Below, in pieces: positions 34,031-48,055 of a stretch of 64,000 nt of DNA. Source of the DNA: Notospermus geniculatus (taxonomy: Eukaryota; Nemertea; Pilidiophora; Heteronemertea; Lineidae); assembly GCA_002633025.1 (NCBI GenBank), contig NMRB01000044.1, positions 272,938 to 336,937 of the forward strand, written 5' to 3'. Numbering within the stretch: position 1 is the stretch's first letter; each line of letters opens with the position of its first letter. A model generated the notes under the pieces. That model was not told the DNA's origin. It did no database searches and worked only from the letters and a program-made list of their open reading frames with translations. The position numbers and the translations under genes were made by a program.

Positions 34031-36047
34031 CAACAGGACAATTTTGTCTGACAGAGACCTACTAGAAACAGGAACGACAAACAACCCTAAACCGATTCGA
34101 AGTATGGTTTCTTGCACGAAAACCGGGGAATGATCAGATGGAATTTGTGGCTTCCTTCATTGATGAGATTTTCAAGGGACACGACCGATCTGATAGCAGG
34201 TCTGGCCGTAACGCGACCTCACTTGCCGTGTTCTATTGGCTAATGGAGATGATGACCACGCAGCTTTCTCTGTCTAAGGTGGTAATTGTATAATGACCAT
34301 CTCCAAGCAATCGTCCATTGGAGCAGTCAATAGTGATAATTGTCAATTACCATGCCCTCTCTAGCAAGATTAGTGTTGGACACAACTTGTTGATGATCGC
34401 TATGGAGTGTCGAGCGACTGGTGGAATGTGCAAAATCTCCGATAACAGAAGCCGGAGGCTGTATCACCGAAACTATCCAACTGTAAACAGACGGTGTGTC
34501 GAACAATTTGATAAGACGTCACCGACGAAGGGGAGACCACTCGGAAAGAGATGATGGAACTAGAATACCCTTCTTGCAAAAAAATGAATACCCACCCATG
34601 CACTGGTCTTTTGTACACGGGATCTTAACCAGCTGATAGAAAAAACACGGGTTAAGACGCAGACATATCGAACCATGGAACCAACAATAGCCTGTAACCA
34701 AATTAGCCTTTTTGTGTCGACTTTGATAAAAACCAACTTGAATTCACGACTGATTTCCAATAAAGTCCGCTGTATTGACTGTGTCCAACCTTTTTCTTGT
34801 CACTCACCGAGCACCTGTTGCCGCATTACCGGGATACTGAGAAGGATAAACCAATCGGTAGACCCTGTTGAAATCAAATTCTCACGACATAACGCAATTT
34901 GGACAGGTCTACTCGCCATATTGCTCAAATGGTGCGTATTGGCCAATTACAGTGGATCTCTTGTTGATTCGTCAAGAGGGAACCAATGAAATTAAGGGAC
35001 ACAATAGGATGTGTGTCTGACGTCATCATTATTTGTGATACCTGTGTTTTCACAAATTGAACTTGAATCCAACTCTGATTTCGCACGTCGTCTATCACTT
35101 CAGTCCGTTAAACCATTGAGAGTGACCAAATGTTGAAATAACTCCATGGCTGCTGGGCCTTTTAGTACAACACCCATGTAAAAGTGTGTTTCTAAATCTC
35201 TCAAAGCTATTTCCATTATCAGACCTGTTGTTCTGGCACCCTGACAACGCGGCATGCCATGAGCAAGAAGAAATCTTTTTGCCGAACACCATATTCCTGG
35301 GATTTACCACGTCGGATGTGAGTTCTTCCTCACAGTTTTAAAAATATATTAATCAGGAACCCATTTGTATGCGATGGTAAAAATGAGAGGAGAGTTTTTG
35401 ACGTTGTTAGCTCACCATGGTGATAACGTAATCTTCGGTCAATACAGTTGTTGATAGCCTAAAGGATATTGACAAATTCAAAGTAACGCCAAGTTATGGA
35501 CAAAAGCAGTTCTGGATGCCCATATCCGGGCTTCTAGTGTCGACGACAACTGCTTTTCCTCTCGGTGCACTGTTGTTCCGGTACTGTCTTCTCATAGGAG
35601 CTTGGTCTGCTGATGCTGCCTGCCAATTGAACACGGTTAATCAGTCGCAATTAGAGTCAAGCGCCTCTTAATTAGTCGGGCCATCAGTTGTCAGGCGAGG
35701 ATCAAGACTTATTAATAGATACAACGGTGAAGAGATGGGGAGTCAACAACCGGGGAATCCACTTTTACCCATCACACATGCTGGCAGAAAATCCATGGCA
35801 AAACTCCGTATGCCTTTTTTAGCGATGTGATATTACCAATTCGCCAATCGATGGTTAATCTTTAAAAGAGCAGCAAGCGTGGTTGCTTCGCTTCAGAGAC
35901 GGAGAGACGGTCTCGATTTATAAAATCAAATTAAATATTGAAATAAGCTGATAAATGTCAACACTCCCTACATCCCACGCACTCGTCGTATGAGGACTCT
36001 TATTTTGGATTGGCGGAACGATATTTATTCAGCAGGTTCTGCATCCA

Positions 36048-36048
36048 N
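36048..36048. other. Single N at a duplication junction
   Basis: One undetermined base exactly between the two 2.8-kb copies. It looks like a contig join made by the assembler rather than a base-calling doubt. Confidence 0.9.
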
Positions 36049-38873
36049 GACGTTTGGAATGTGAATGAAGTATTTGAAATCTTGACGGTAAAAAAACATA
36101 GTCGAAGTATACGGTATGCGATCAGATGAATTTGAGCAGGTCATGAAGTTCATTTCCCTGAAGATATCGTGGCATCCAATGAAATAGCTTTGGGATATTG
36201 CAAATCATTGACGGCATAAGGACCCAGAGGGCTCTGATCAGACAATTTACAAATAGTGTAGGATGATTTTAGAGACCAACCGAAAAGCCATCATGCTTAC
36301 TGTGCAAACACGATGTGATAAATAAAAAGGCAATTTCCAGAATGTTTGCGAATTTTCGACCCCCAACCGGGGTCTTCTTCAGGCTGGAACTTTACAATCC
36401 GAAACTCTAGAACAGACTGAGCTGAAACCCAAATGTAGATCTGAAGTATCCCATCCAAACCAAACTGTGCAAACACCGAACTTGGAGGAATTATACTGAA
36501 GTATAATTCCTCCAAGCGCCGAACGACAAGTGTAGGGTACAACATAGGCTGTTGAACACACAACACAGCCAAAATGCTTGTTTCACCGTGTCAACACAAG
36601 TCTGCACAGATTTAATCATCTAGTGCATGTGAACACACAACACGGACAAAGTGCCCAATAACAAGGCACGTTGCATAACACAAGTCACATACAATACGGT
36701 CAGCAATAGGCTCAAACTTCAGAAAGAGGTTTGCAATGACAATGGTCATATGAATAAAGACTAGCAAATGCTTTTACTTCAAATTTGTACGCCGTTGCTT
36801 ACTGCATTTGTATTGCAAAATTCAAGTAAAAGCATTTGCTAGTCTTTATTCATATGACCCAACAGGACAATTTTGTCTGACAGAGACCTACTAGAAACAG
36901 GAACGACAAACAACCCTAAACCGATTCGAAGTATGGTTTCTTGCACGAAAACCGGGGAATGATCAGATGGAGTTTGTGGCTTCCTTCATTGATGAGATTT
37001 TCAAGGGACACGACCGATCTGATAGCAGGTCTGGCCGTAACTCGACCTCACTTGCCGTGTTCTATTGGCTAATGAAGATGATGACCACGCAGCTTTCTCT
37101 GTCTAAGGTGGTAATTGTATAATGACCATCTCCAAGCAATCGTCCATTGGAGCAGTCAATAGTGATAATTGTCAATTACCATGCCCTCTCTAGCCAGATT
37201 AGTGTTGGACACAACTTGTTGATGATCGCTATGGAGTGTCGAGCGACTGGTGGAATGTGCAAAATCTCCGATAACAGAAGCCGGAGGCTGTATCACCGAA
37301 ACTATCCAACTGTAAACAGACGGTGTGTCGAACAATTTGATAAGACGTCACCGACGAAGTGGAGACCACTCGGAAAGAGATGATGGAACTGGAATGCCCT
37401 TCTTGCAAAAAAAATGAATACCCACCCATGCACTGGTCTTTTGTACACGGGATCTTAACCAGCTGATAGAAAAAAACGGGTTAAGACGCAGACATATCGA
37501 ACCATGGAACCAACAATAGCCTGTAACCAAATTAGCCTTTTTGTGTCGACTTTGATAAAAACCAACTTGAATTCACGACTGATTTCCAATAAAGTCCGCT
37601 GTATTGACTATGTCCAACCTTTTTCTTGTCACTCACCGAGCACCTGTTGCCGCATTACCGGGATACTGAGCAGGATAAACCAATCGGTAGACCCTGTTGA
37701 AATCAAATTCTCACGACATAACGCAATTTGGACAGGTCTACTCGCCATATTGCTCAACTGGTGTGTATTGGCCAATTACAGTGGATCTCTTGTTGATTCG
37801 TCAAGAGGAAACCAATGAAATTGAAGGGACACAATAGGATGTGTGTCTGACGTCATCATTATTTGTGATACCTATGTTTTCACAAATTGAACTTGAATCC
37901 AACTCTGACTTCGCACGTCGTCTATCACTTCAGTCCGTTAAGCCATTGAGAGTGACCAAATGTTGAAATAACTCCATGGCTGCTGGGCCTTTTAGTACAA
38001 CACCAATGTAAAAGTGTGTTTCTAAATCTCTCAAAGCTATTTCCATTATCAGACCTGTTGTTCTGGCACCCTGACAACGCGGCATGCCATGAGCAAGAAG
38101 AAATCTTTTTGCCGAACACCATATTCCTGGGATTTACCACGTCGGATGTGAGTTCTTCCTGACAGTTTTAAAAATATATTAATCAGGAACCCATTTGTAT
38201 GCGATGGTAAAAATGAGAGGAGAGTTTTTGACGTTGTTAGCTCACCATGGTGATAACGTAATCTTCGGTCAATACATTTGTTGATAGCCTAAAGGATATT
38301 GACAAATTCAAAGTAACGCCAAGTTTTGGACAAAAGCAGTTCTGGATGCCCATATCCGGGCTTCTAGTGTCGACGACAACTGCTTTTCATCTTGGTGCAC
38401 TGTTGTTCCGGTACCGTCTTCTCATAGGAGCTTGGTCTGCTGATGCTGCCTGCCAATTGAACACGGTTAATCAGTCGCAATTAGAGTCAAGCGCCTCTTA
38501 ATTAGTCGGGCCATCAGTTGTCAGGCGAGGATCAAGACTTATTAATAGATACAACGGTGAGGAGATGGGGAGTCAACAACCGGGGAATCCACTTTTACCC
38601 ATCACACATGCAGAAAATCCATGGCAAAACTTCGTATGCTTTTTTCAGCGATGTGATATTACCAATTCGCCAATCGATGGTTAATCTTTAAAAGAGCAGC
38701 AAGCGTGGTTGCTTCGCTTCAGAGACGGAGAGACGGTCTCGATTTATAAAATCAAATTAAATATTGAAATAAGCTGATAAATGTCAACACTCCCTACATC
38801 CCACGCACTCGTCTTATGAGGACTCTTATTTTGGATTGGCGGAACGATATTTATTCAGCAGGTTCTGCATCCA
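36049..38873. repeat. Direct duplication, copy 2 (2.8 kb)
   Basis: Second copy of 33220-36047, again with the hairpin, the foldback (36744-36859) and the dispersed repeat segment. Unique sequence resumes after GCATCCA at 38874. Confidence 0.95.
36744..36859. mobile_element. Foldback element, GGTCATATGAATAAAG family
   Basis: Duplicate of the element at 33915-34030; the core differs by one base (GTACGCCGTT). Confidence 0.88.
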
Positions 38874-39563
38874 AAACGCATTTTCCTCTTTGTCGATGTA
38901 TTTCATAGTCTTAGTCTTCATTATAGTTCACAAACTGTGCATTATTTAAAAGATTATTACGTGGAAATGTACGACAATTGTTTTGAGGAGTAATTTTCCC
39001 CTCCGGAAAAACTGATGTTTCCATGTAATCGAAAACCAATATGCCAGAAGAGACTTAGAAAGATTTTTAGAAAAGTTGTTGGAGTTTGGTTTCCTGGATT
39101 GTGAGGGAGGCTTTCATGCGTTGGCAGTTTTATAGGATTTTAAAGAAGGTTTTTGTTTGATGTGAAGGAAAATGTTACGTTTTAGTAAGGTATCGATGAA
39201 GCAGAAAATGAACTCCGCAGCTCTTGGAAGACGTGCTCATCTCAATTCAAGATATTTCATTCAAGTCAACGAATGCTTTGCCTTGGATATGACTTGGTCT
39301 AATGTGGTTTTACTTTCACTTCTGTAAACCTTTGGAAATAGTCTTGAAAGATGATGCCTACACGTGCTGATTTCCTTACATTTTGTATTGAAAACCCTGA
39401 AAGAAACCCACAACGAATTTGATGATGTTTGAAGGTAACATGCACAATGACAAAATGGCTTCGGGATATACGTATGTGATGTGGTTGCTCAGTAAAAGCA
39501 AACATCAGAAGGAAAGTTTCGATAAAACATAAATACAGTAGTGTCGAACAGATTGTGACTCAC

Positions 39564-39639
39564 CATTTCCTGCACTGTTTGCAGCGGGCGACGCGTAACA
39601 CGATACATATAACGACGCTACTACTATCATCTTACTCAT
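39564..39639 (-). CDS. Candidate first coding exon with signal peptide
   Basis: Reads MSKMIVVASLYVSCYASP then AANSAGN and ends one base into the next codon at donor GTGAGTC. The ATG has A at -3 and an in-frame TGA five codons upstream, which fixes the start. The peptide has a short basic start (K3), a hydrophobic core and small residues suitable for signal peptidase around YASPA. This suggests the start of a secreted or membrane protein transcribed toward lower coordinates. The next exon should begin in phase 1; the candidate at 32593-32759 fits in phase. It might even be the start of the GABA-B-like receptor gene on the same strand, but nothing in the sequence proves that. Confidence 0.45.
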
Positions 39640-42600
39640 TGTCAGGAAATGTCAAAATTTAATCCCCTCGTTTTCGTCTTTGGTTACCTTCGGAATGGTA
39701 TTTATGTTTATGGGTTTTTCATAAGTTCTACGACTGGATACGAGACAATTTTAGACAACACTTATATGTCACGACATGTGGGGTTTAGATGATTCTCCGA
39801 TATGTCATCGGGAAAGTTTGGACAGTTGATTTGATTAGGGGACAGCAAAGGGGCGAATGGACTCCAACTGGTAATTGAAATCCAACTGCGTGCATTGTTG
39901 ACTTCCTCCTAATAGCTCACCTCGAACAATTACAGATAAAATATCGTGTTTAGCATTCCCCAATCAGATTCCGTTTCCACGCAGCTGTGTCATTCGAGTG
40001 GCATGCTTTTGTCAAATATATTGTCATAACTGACGAAGGCAGCCAAAGACTCGTGATTTTCGAATAAATTTCATTGAAATTCAATGTTACCTGAGAGAAA
40101 TGATGTCGAACTGAAACAGCAAAAGAAGACGATGACGTGACAGCGTCTGTGTCTTCAGTTTCATTCGTTGACTTCAAATGAATATCACGTTTTACCCGGG
40201 GCGTCGAATATCCAACATTAGCACACCTTGACTGGCTTAACTGCCCAGGGGTATTGTATGATTAATAATGATTTTTATGGGACACATCAGAAAACAATCT
40301 GCGGTCTGTCTGAAGCAACTTTAGCTTGCTGGATGAGTTCAAAATGTGCACATGTACTCGGCAGTTTGGTGAAGGAAGAGCTGTCACGAAATGTTACCAC
40401 GCCCTGCTCTGTTTCAACAGAATTGCATCCGTGTTCGTTAGCTTCTCAGGTATCTGTAGAGAAGGTATTTGAGATAAATTCAAATGGATAATAACTAAAT
40501 GACGCGTAAAGAACCACATCTTGCCTTCGCGTGGCAAATTTAAACCCGTTCTTTCATATTAATAGCAGTCTATTTCATCGTTTTTGCATAAAATAATGAT
40601 AAACTGTAGCAATAATTGATCCAAGTGTAAAGCAGTACCCTGAGCGCATAAGCACTCATGCCGACTTATTAAGTAATCAATTTCATACCCAGCGATTCGA
40701 GCAAGACTTACGAGGAGGATCTAACATGGTTAATGGATCTGGTGGTCTCTGGATGTCATAAGCGTAAAGTATATTTCTTTTACAGACGGCTAACTTCATG
40801 GCACCAAGGGATTCCGGTAAGCCAGACAATGGTGGCACGGGAGTTCGCTAAGCTAGGCAAGTTACAATCCAGTCTAGTGTGTTAGGGACTTGGCCGGCAC
40901 ACGGGGGAACTATCCGTCAGCGGCACGGTTGAAGGAGCCGATGATAGCAGTTTATTCATACATCGACTGTGTGGGAAGGTTGTTGACTATGTGATTGATC
41001 GACCGAATTATTCAGGATTGCTGTGTTGTTCCACATCACTCGAAGTGTAGACACAAAAGCGATGCCAAGCCAGACACAGTTTTTTTTCAAAACGTCGGCG
41101 ACAAATGAGAAGGAACATTTACTGTGTCTACAACATTTGAACAAACGACATTCGTTGGTTGAAATGATAATGATACCTTTGCTTTGTTTGCTTAATCTCT
41201 GTCAACTATTCTAAGTTTAATCATCCCTCCCTATTAAGTAAACAATAGAATACGACGTTTTCCAAAATGGATGTTGTTTGGTTCTCTTTCACCCGTGACG
41301 GATCGCTTTAAAGCACCATTGCTTTTGAAGTCCCTGAGGTCCAATCAGTCAGCCATGGTTGGACGGGCTCAGATTTGGTTGTTCGTACTTGAAGGTTTGC
41401 TATTCGATGTTAAGCTCTCTGCTGTTAGTCAGATTCAAGCAACGTGAAACCAGTTTATTTTTCAAGGCAATTCTTTCTTGTTCTGTCTGTTGATCAGTTG
41501 GGTGTGATGGATGGTTCTTAAAAATATTCACTCGAAACAGAGGTTACTCGTACATTACCATGGACAGCTTCGAGGATGTTTTCTCATTCCGTTATTTACT
41601 TTTTATCGTGAAGGTTCATGGACACCCTACAGTTTGGCATTCTCTTCGTTCTTTCATAATTCAAGTTTACGATCAACGTTCTACATGAAGATTAGCCAGG
41701 TCTTTAGGTAGACCAAGCAACGGCGCTAAAAACACCAGATGAAACAGAACTTCAAATGATAACCTTGAGCAAAGATTGTACATCCCTTAATCGGATTATA
41801 GTCGTTTCATTTTTCTATTTCGTGTCTTAAACCAAACCGACTGATAGGTGACCTTGACATTTTGTGGTGGCCTTGACGAACAGAACCGGAAGTTGATACA
41901 AATGACAACTCAATGTCATTCAAATTTGAATTGTTTTACATGTACACGAAATGGGAAATTCAAACTCCTGAGTAACACAGTCGACGTTTATCAGACTAGT
42001 AATAACGGCGTCTCTGGCAAGCACAAGAGGACGCCGTTTGTTAGTTACATCAGGAAGGGAAGCTTGATGATCAATTAGAATGGCCTTCCATCTCAACTTG
42101 GACGAAGAAAAGACACTAACCCTGATGATGTAGCAATTGCTTATGAAGATATGATTAGATCACTCATATTCTCATATATCAAGAATAATGCAATATTAAG
42201 GAGGCCAGTCCTTGACCAGTTCATAAAGAAGGTCGTGAATCATGTTGAAAGTATCAGCCATAATGCTTCGTCAGAGTGATCTCTCAGGGAAACTTGAAAC
42301 TCGAGGCTAAGTACAAAATGACGTTTGGAAACAGAGAAATAGTCCCATCTTTGATCTACGTGATACGTTCCATCCTGTCCATCGTTGGTAGAGAGTGCTT
42401 CTGGCTTACCCACATGCCACATAAAGTAACAGTAAAGGCAAACCAAAGCTCAGGCTTAAAAGGCTGGATCCCATCTCTCATGGGTTGCTGTGATGGACAG
42501 CTTCAAGAACTACAATACTACTCTTAGCTTTTAGTGTCATTTTGCCTCGGTAATTCACCCGGCCCTACCAAACCACCGGTTATAATCAGGTTTTGCCGAC

Positions 42601-45600
42601 CTTGTACTTAGCAACGCTGCCTTCATATGCATATCATCAACTGGTGATGAGTTGCAATCTAACTGCTATCACACGCTGAATTGCATTCCAACTATGAACT
42701 ATGTCGAACCGTAGGCCCACTGCTCACAGTCCATTCTTCAGGGTGCAGCACATATCACAGGCTGGGGTTCCAACACTTCACCTACAGGCATTAGTTATCC
42801 TCTGGAAAGTGTCTTGGTATGTGTGCACGCAAACATACACAGCTTCTTAACCTTTCGACTGACTAACCCAACACGCAAAGTATAGCTAGTGTGCACAAAC
42901 AATACGTATACTAATAACTATAGATGTGGCACCTCACGGTGACTAAATTGCCATCCGATATGTAAGTGTTATTGACAGATATGACAACACATTTGCAAAT
43001 CTCGACTTGATTGAACCGAACTAGATATCAATATTCCCTGATATCGATCCGCGAGTTCGTCGGTGCGCGGAGTCATTCCATATATATATGATGTAGTGGA
43101 CCAGGTCACATTGGATTTATGGCCAATTTTGGTTCTATTGCCGTCTATCATGCGACAAATTTGAAGATACTTGACAATATTATCAGATTTTGCTCACTGT
43201 GTCATGAATAAAATAGTCACATCGGAACAACACTGGCACATTTCTCGTCTGATGGCCATGAAGTCGATGTATCATGTTATCCATTGGAAACTTTTTGATA
43301 AAGTCGAACAGTATTTGAGGACAATATTCAAAATCTTCACCAGGTGAGAATTAGGAGAGGTACCCTCTCTAGCTCTAGATCTCTCCGTATCATAAGTCGA
43401 ACAAGATCCAATCCATGTCTAAAATTATATATCCGAAATTCCTATCCTGTCATATAGTATTTCAAGGTTGCACGGCATGCAAATGATGATTGCTCTTCAT
43501 TCACCTCATTCTTTTGCAAGAGGCAAATGTCCCTAACACCATGACTTCAAACAATACCAGTCAATCCAAACCCGTAACAGAATCTCATATATGTATTCCA
43601 CCACTCTTTCAAAGGCACAATCACTGGCATAACGTTCATTTTATTGCCCAAATAGCAATGTCAGGCCATTTGCTTAGTCGGAGCTGTGGCATACTAATAT
43701 CTTGAAACAGGGGAAGGCACGTTCTTCTTTACCAGTAAAGACCCCGCAGTTTCACATAAGGCTTCGTATAATCGCCTTGGAAGTGGATACTTAGCACCCG
43801 TCACAGCGTAATCGTTATTCATAAAATACTCCTGCTTGTGGGAAGTTGTGAAGAATACATAACGCGTCCTGGATGGGAAGTTGGCTCTCCATTTGTGATC
43901 TCCATTGATTTCAACGGAGTTCGATACCCGTATTATTGACCTTGCATTGATTTTCAGGTTTTAGGGTCAAATAGATTGAAAACTCAGCTGAATCAGGTCT
44001 CCCATCATTGAAAAACCATTACCATGACTATTTCTACAAAGCTTGTTGAACAATCACCTGCCATTCCAAACCATCTGACAGAGACATAAATCGTTTTTCA
44101 CGAGTTGTCAATCAATTTGAAAAGTCATCGATTAAACATGATCTTTATGGAGGATCTCAAAATAGCATATGTGACTTTTAATCAAAAACCGTTCTGTGAA
44201 TGGATGTAGGCAGAGGAATTATAGGAAATCTATATAATCTGATGCAGGATCGTCAGCCGATCATATAACAAACGTTGGCCGAGATATGAAGATTTTTGGA
44301 AATAGAAATTAATACGTATGCCACTGAACGAGTGTATCACGGTAAAAGCTCCTTCAAAGTAAAGTCTGTTGTAGTCTTTTTTCAAAGACTTCATCGTTCA
44401 CTTTGCACGAATATAAGATAGTTGACAACGTGACCCTACTTCACAGCGTCGCGCGCACAAGACGACGGGAAAGTTCCCTGATTGTCCATTTGCCACAAAC
44501 CTATTTCAAATCGCTGGGTCAAATCGCTCTAATATCACCAGTTATCGTCGTTGCTAAAGGTTCGACAAGGCAACGGAATGGCCTCATCATAAATTTTCGC
44601 CCGGAAGTGATAGAAATGTCGTTTGGGCCCGCGTTCCCTGGCAACACGGTGCCCTTATATTAGTTTGAAAGATCAGGACGGAAATCTCCTTATGACAGCA
44701 TCAATCTTTGAATCCTGGTCCCACTGACAGAGAATCGGTCGGTGAGCAATTGGTGGAGGAATATCCGCGTTAAATAGAGAGATTTGTACGGCTTTTGTTT
44801 CTCAACCCCGACCGATGAAGGGCCAAACCTCGGAGATAGCAGAGAGCCTCAAACTATGTCGTAGTCTAGGCAATGTATGGAACATGGAAAACGATTTTAT
44901 GTCGAAATATGGCGATAATTCTAAGTACATGTATACGGAGCCAAGTCATGATTTTGATGTATCTCAAAAATCTCATTTTATCTGATGAAGCTAATTTGCC
45001 AACTGACTGGTCTTGTCGACGCCGTCTACGATGGTAACCACAGGCTGCATGGCTCTTCACATTAATTTAAGATAGCTGGAGTCCATTCTTACCGAAGTCG
45101 TTCCCAGTTCTTCGCCCCACCTTATCTTTCCCGCACATTACACCACGGGGATCTTAAATGGTATTGGAAAACCAAACAAATCCGCATCAAACAAAGCAGT
45201 CTTCTTCTCTTTTCATTCTGTGGCTTCCAGCAGCAAGATGATACCGCTAGGGAAATGACCACTTTTTCCGGTCGGGCTATGTCTATTGGGCGTGTCTGCT
45301 CTTTCCAGATTGAGGTAAACAGTACATCAAGAAAGGGACAAGTAATTGAACATCAAATGGCAAAGTTGAGGCTGAGGAATCGGCATAATCAGAAGACAAG
45401 ACTGACTCAACTTTGGCCTTTTTTATTGGTATACTAATGGTCCTGCTATCATAGCTACGCCATTCAATCTACAATTGTTATTAGGCCAATTCTGCCATCA
45501 TGAGCAAATGCCAACGCACAAAATCATCATTACCATTTTTTCGTAGCCAATGTAGCTATCGTTATCTTTTCAAGGCCAAGGTACATGTATCTGCAATTAT

Positions 45601-46126
45601 ATTAAGAAAGCCATTATATCCCAATATAGCTATCCAGTACTGGTTTCACAACGCAATCTGGAACGGTTGGTTCCACAGACTTCTTTTCTGTTGTTTACAC
45701 ATCATGTTCTTTCTGGGACCATGTATCTCTTATTGTCATAGCCGATCAATTTATAATCAATATTGTTTCGTGATCAATCAAATCATCTTGCCGAGGTCAG
45801 AGCATCTCATTGTCTTTGCAATATTCAAGACATGCAAGTATTATGAACGTCTAATGTCAATGACTTAGAGCCAAGTCCATCGCATGTCTGACGCCTGCAC
45901 GCGTTTGCCAACGACCGCTTTGGTCTCCCTCCTTCATCGATTACATGAATATCTACATGTATGTACATATGTAATGTAAATTCGCCAGTTCTCAACAGGC
46001 CCTCTCACGTCACGACTACCATCATACATGTATATGCCGAGGTCACAAGCCGTATTAAACAGCGACATCGTGGGATATTAAACGTACAAGGTAAACTGTA
46101 GGATCTTCAAGACAGATTAACCTGTC
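39640..46126. other. 6.5 kb of unassigned DNA
   Basis: No exon recognised on either strand. Short open frames are present, among them 42240-42446 minus (contains KRHFVLSLEFQVSLRD), 41848-42078 plus, 44403-44663 plus and 45500-45868 plus. None has a motif, domain or convincing splice boundaries. TACATGTA-type palindromes are frequent near 45950-46035. Confidence 0.45.
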
Positions 46127-46953
46127 ACAAAGATACTCATCAAGTACCTCATAAGCTAACGGTATCTCACAATACCGGTTCTTGTTTGTTTCACTAGTAA
46201 TTATCGTTGGTCTTTCTCTTCGGATTCGGGAATACCCTTGTGTACCTGGTAAAATTACCATCAGATAATAGAAACCAGCTTTACTCATTGTTTGCTTCCT
46301 TCCGAGGAGAGTTTCTTGCCTCATTTCTCTTGATAACTGGCCTTTGAGAAAGTCACATCGACACGATATGCCTCTTTTTCCATTGCCCACTTGAGACTGT
46401 TCCATTTGAGAAGAAGTCGATATGTCAATCCGTTGGATGTGAACACTGGTTGTGGCACTCGCAACAAAGTTTCAAGATTCATTCGCCCACACATCAGGTA
46501 AAGCCGTCATCAGAATCCTGTTTTCCTGCGTTCGGATTAGAGCATCAACTTTTCACCTCAATCCAGAATCAGATTCTATTGGGATTTTATTATTTCCCTT
46601 TATTGGTGGTTAACCCACGGGTGATTACCGCCCACGGCATTTGCGACTGTTTCAACATGGATCAAGGAGTCTTCAATGGTACCTTTCGAGCAGCCCGAAT
46701 CATTAGTACAACATCCGTCAGGAACTTCTAGCACATGTATAGTAGCAAGGAGTTAATTGATTGATGTTAAAATGACGAATCTAGCCTTCTCTCTTCCAGA
46801 AATAACGCTAAATGCCAGAAACCACAATTTGTTTTCTCCAAAACTGAGACAAACCGAAGAGTAACACGAATACCATGTCTTCGCCCAGAAGTGTCAGCAG
46901 TCACCTCAGGGTGGAAAAGAATACTTCTAATGTCGTTTCGAGTTAAAGAATGG

Positions 46954-47003
46954 TACCACGCGAGGCAGTCCAGGGACGATTCCCTGGACTGCCTCGCGTG
47001 GTA
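46954..47003. repeat. Perfect hairpin with 23-bp arms in copy A only
   Basis: TACCACGCGAGGCAGTCCAG GGA, loop CGAT, then the exact complement. At the matching place in the second copy (about 59554) only the left arm exists and the sequence continues ATCACTATGATGACC. Confidence 0.9.
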
Positions 47004-47850
47004 TTATTCTAAATGATGACCTTTCCAAACTGCTGCTGATTTTCGCCAGACTCGCCCCTGGCCACAGGAAAAACATCAAATAACACAATAACAGGCGTGG
47101 ATTTCGATCATCTTAAAAATTACAGGTTTCCAATAAAATGCCTTCGACGCTATTTTTGATGCAAAAGTTCACTTGCATTCTCGTATTGCCTAATGTTCTT
47201 ACAACGTTTTTATCATCGACTGACTGATGGTTCTTGCTAGTGTGAAAGTATGAAAATGACAGCCTGAGAAATGTCCTCCCAAGAAATGCCAGATGTATCG
47301 GACAGCGTTCGGCTGGGCATACACCATTAGTTACCTTCTTTAACTGGACCACAGGCTATAGCCGCGCTTGCCTTTAGCTACAAATGGTGTCTTTCTTCAA
47401 CAACCGAGTTTATCTCCGTCCTGAACACGAGGGCTAACGGTTCGTTGACAACTAACAACATCCGGGCTCCGAAGGTGTCTGATTTACCATATATTGTATC
47501 GGCTGCCGGAAGCTTCCGGTTCCTTCAAAACGAATCGGTTGTCAATAGTAACGTTTTGACGGTGGAAACGAAACCGTGGAGATATATTTAAACCGTATAG
47601 CGTCAAGCAATGTCACATTATCCATCACTTTGTGAGGGCATTCTTCCACATTTGACAGATAATACGGCGGCACTTCCTTCGGCGAGGAAAGAGTTGTTTA
47701 TCTCGAGTCTAGTCTGCAGCGACAACAGCATTTTCAAGGAATATGATGCGGGCCCGAATGATATTACATCTACTTTAAGTCTACAGTGAATTGGTGAAAT
47801 GTCAACTTGACGGCCAGCTTTGAGATCAAAGTTCAGACTAACAGAAAAAA

Positions 47851-48055
47851 NNNNNNNNNNNNNNNNNNNNNNNNNNNNNNNNNNNNNNNNNNNNNNNNNN
47901 NNNNNNNNNNNNNNNNNNNNNNNNNNNNNNNNNNNNNNNNNNNNNNNNNNNNNNNNNNNNNNNNNNNNNNNNNNNNNNNNNNNNNNNNNNNNNNNNNNNN
48001 NNNNNNNNNNNNNNNNNNNNNNNNNNNNNNNNNNNNNNNNNNNNNNNNNNNNNNN
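47851..48055. other. Assembly gap (N run)
   Basis: 205 undetermined bases. Open frames running across it are artefacts. Confidence 0.98.

Larger units (their letters stand above)
33220..36047. repeat. Direct duplication, copy 1 (2.8 kb)
   Basis: Begins GACGTTTGGAATGTGAATGA and ends GCATCCA immediately before a single N; copy 2 starts just after that N. Very few differences between copies. Contains a 36-base perfect hairpin (33652-33687), a GGTCATATGAATAAAG foldback (33915-34030) and a segment related to the insertion at 61816-61951. Its open frames (for example 34675-34989 plus, 104 codons) carry amino-acid-changing differences between the copies and no known motif. Confidence 0.95.

Noticed and set aside
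46055-46405. Minus-strand 116-codon frame, partly repeated at 58627-58998
   Set aside because: The duplicated part ends mid-frame at the duplication boundary, and the substitutions between copies change amino acids; no family recognised.
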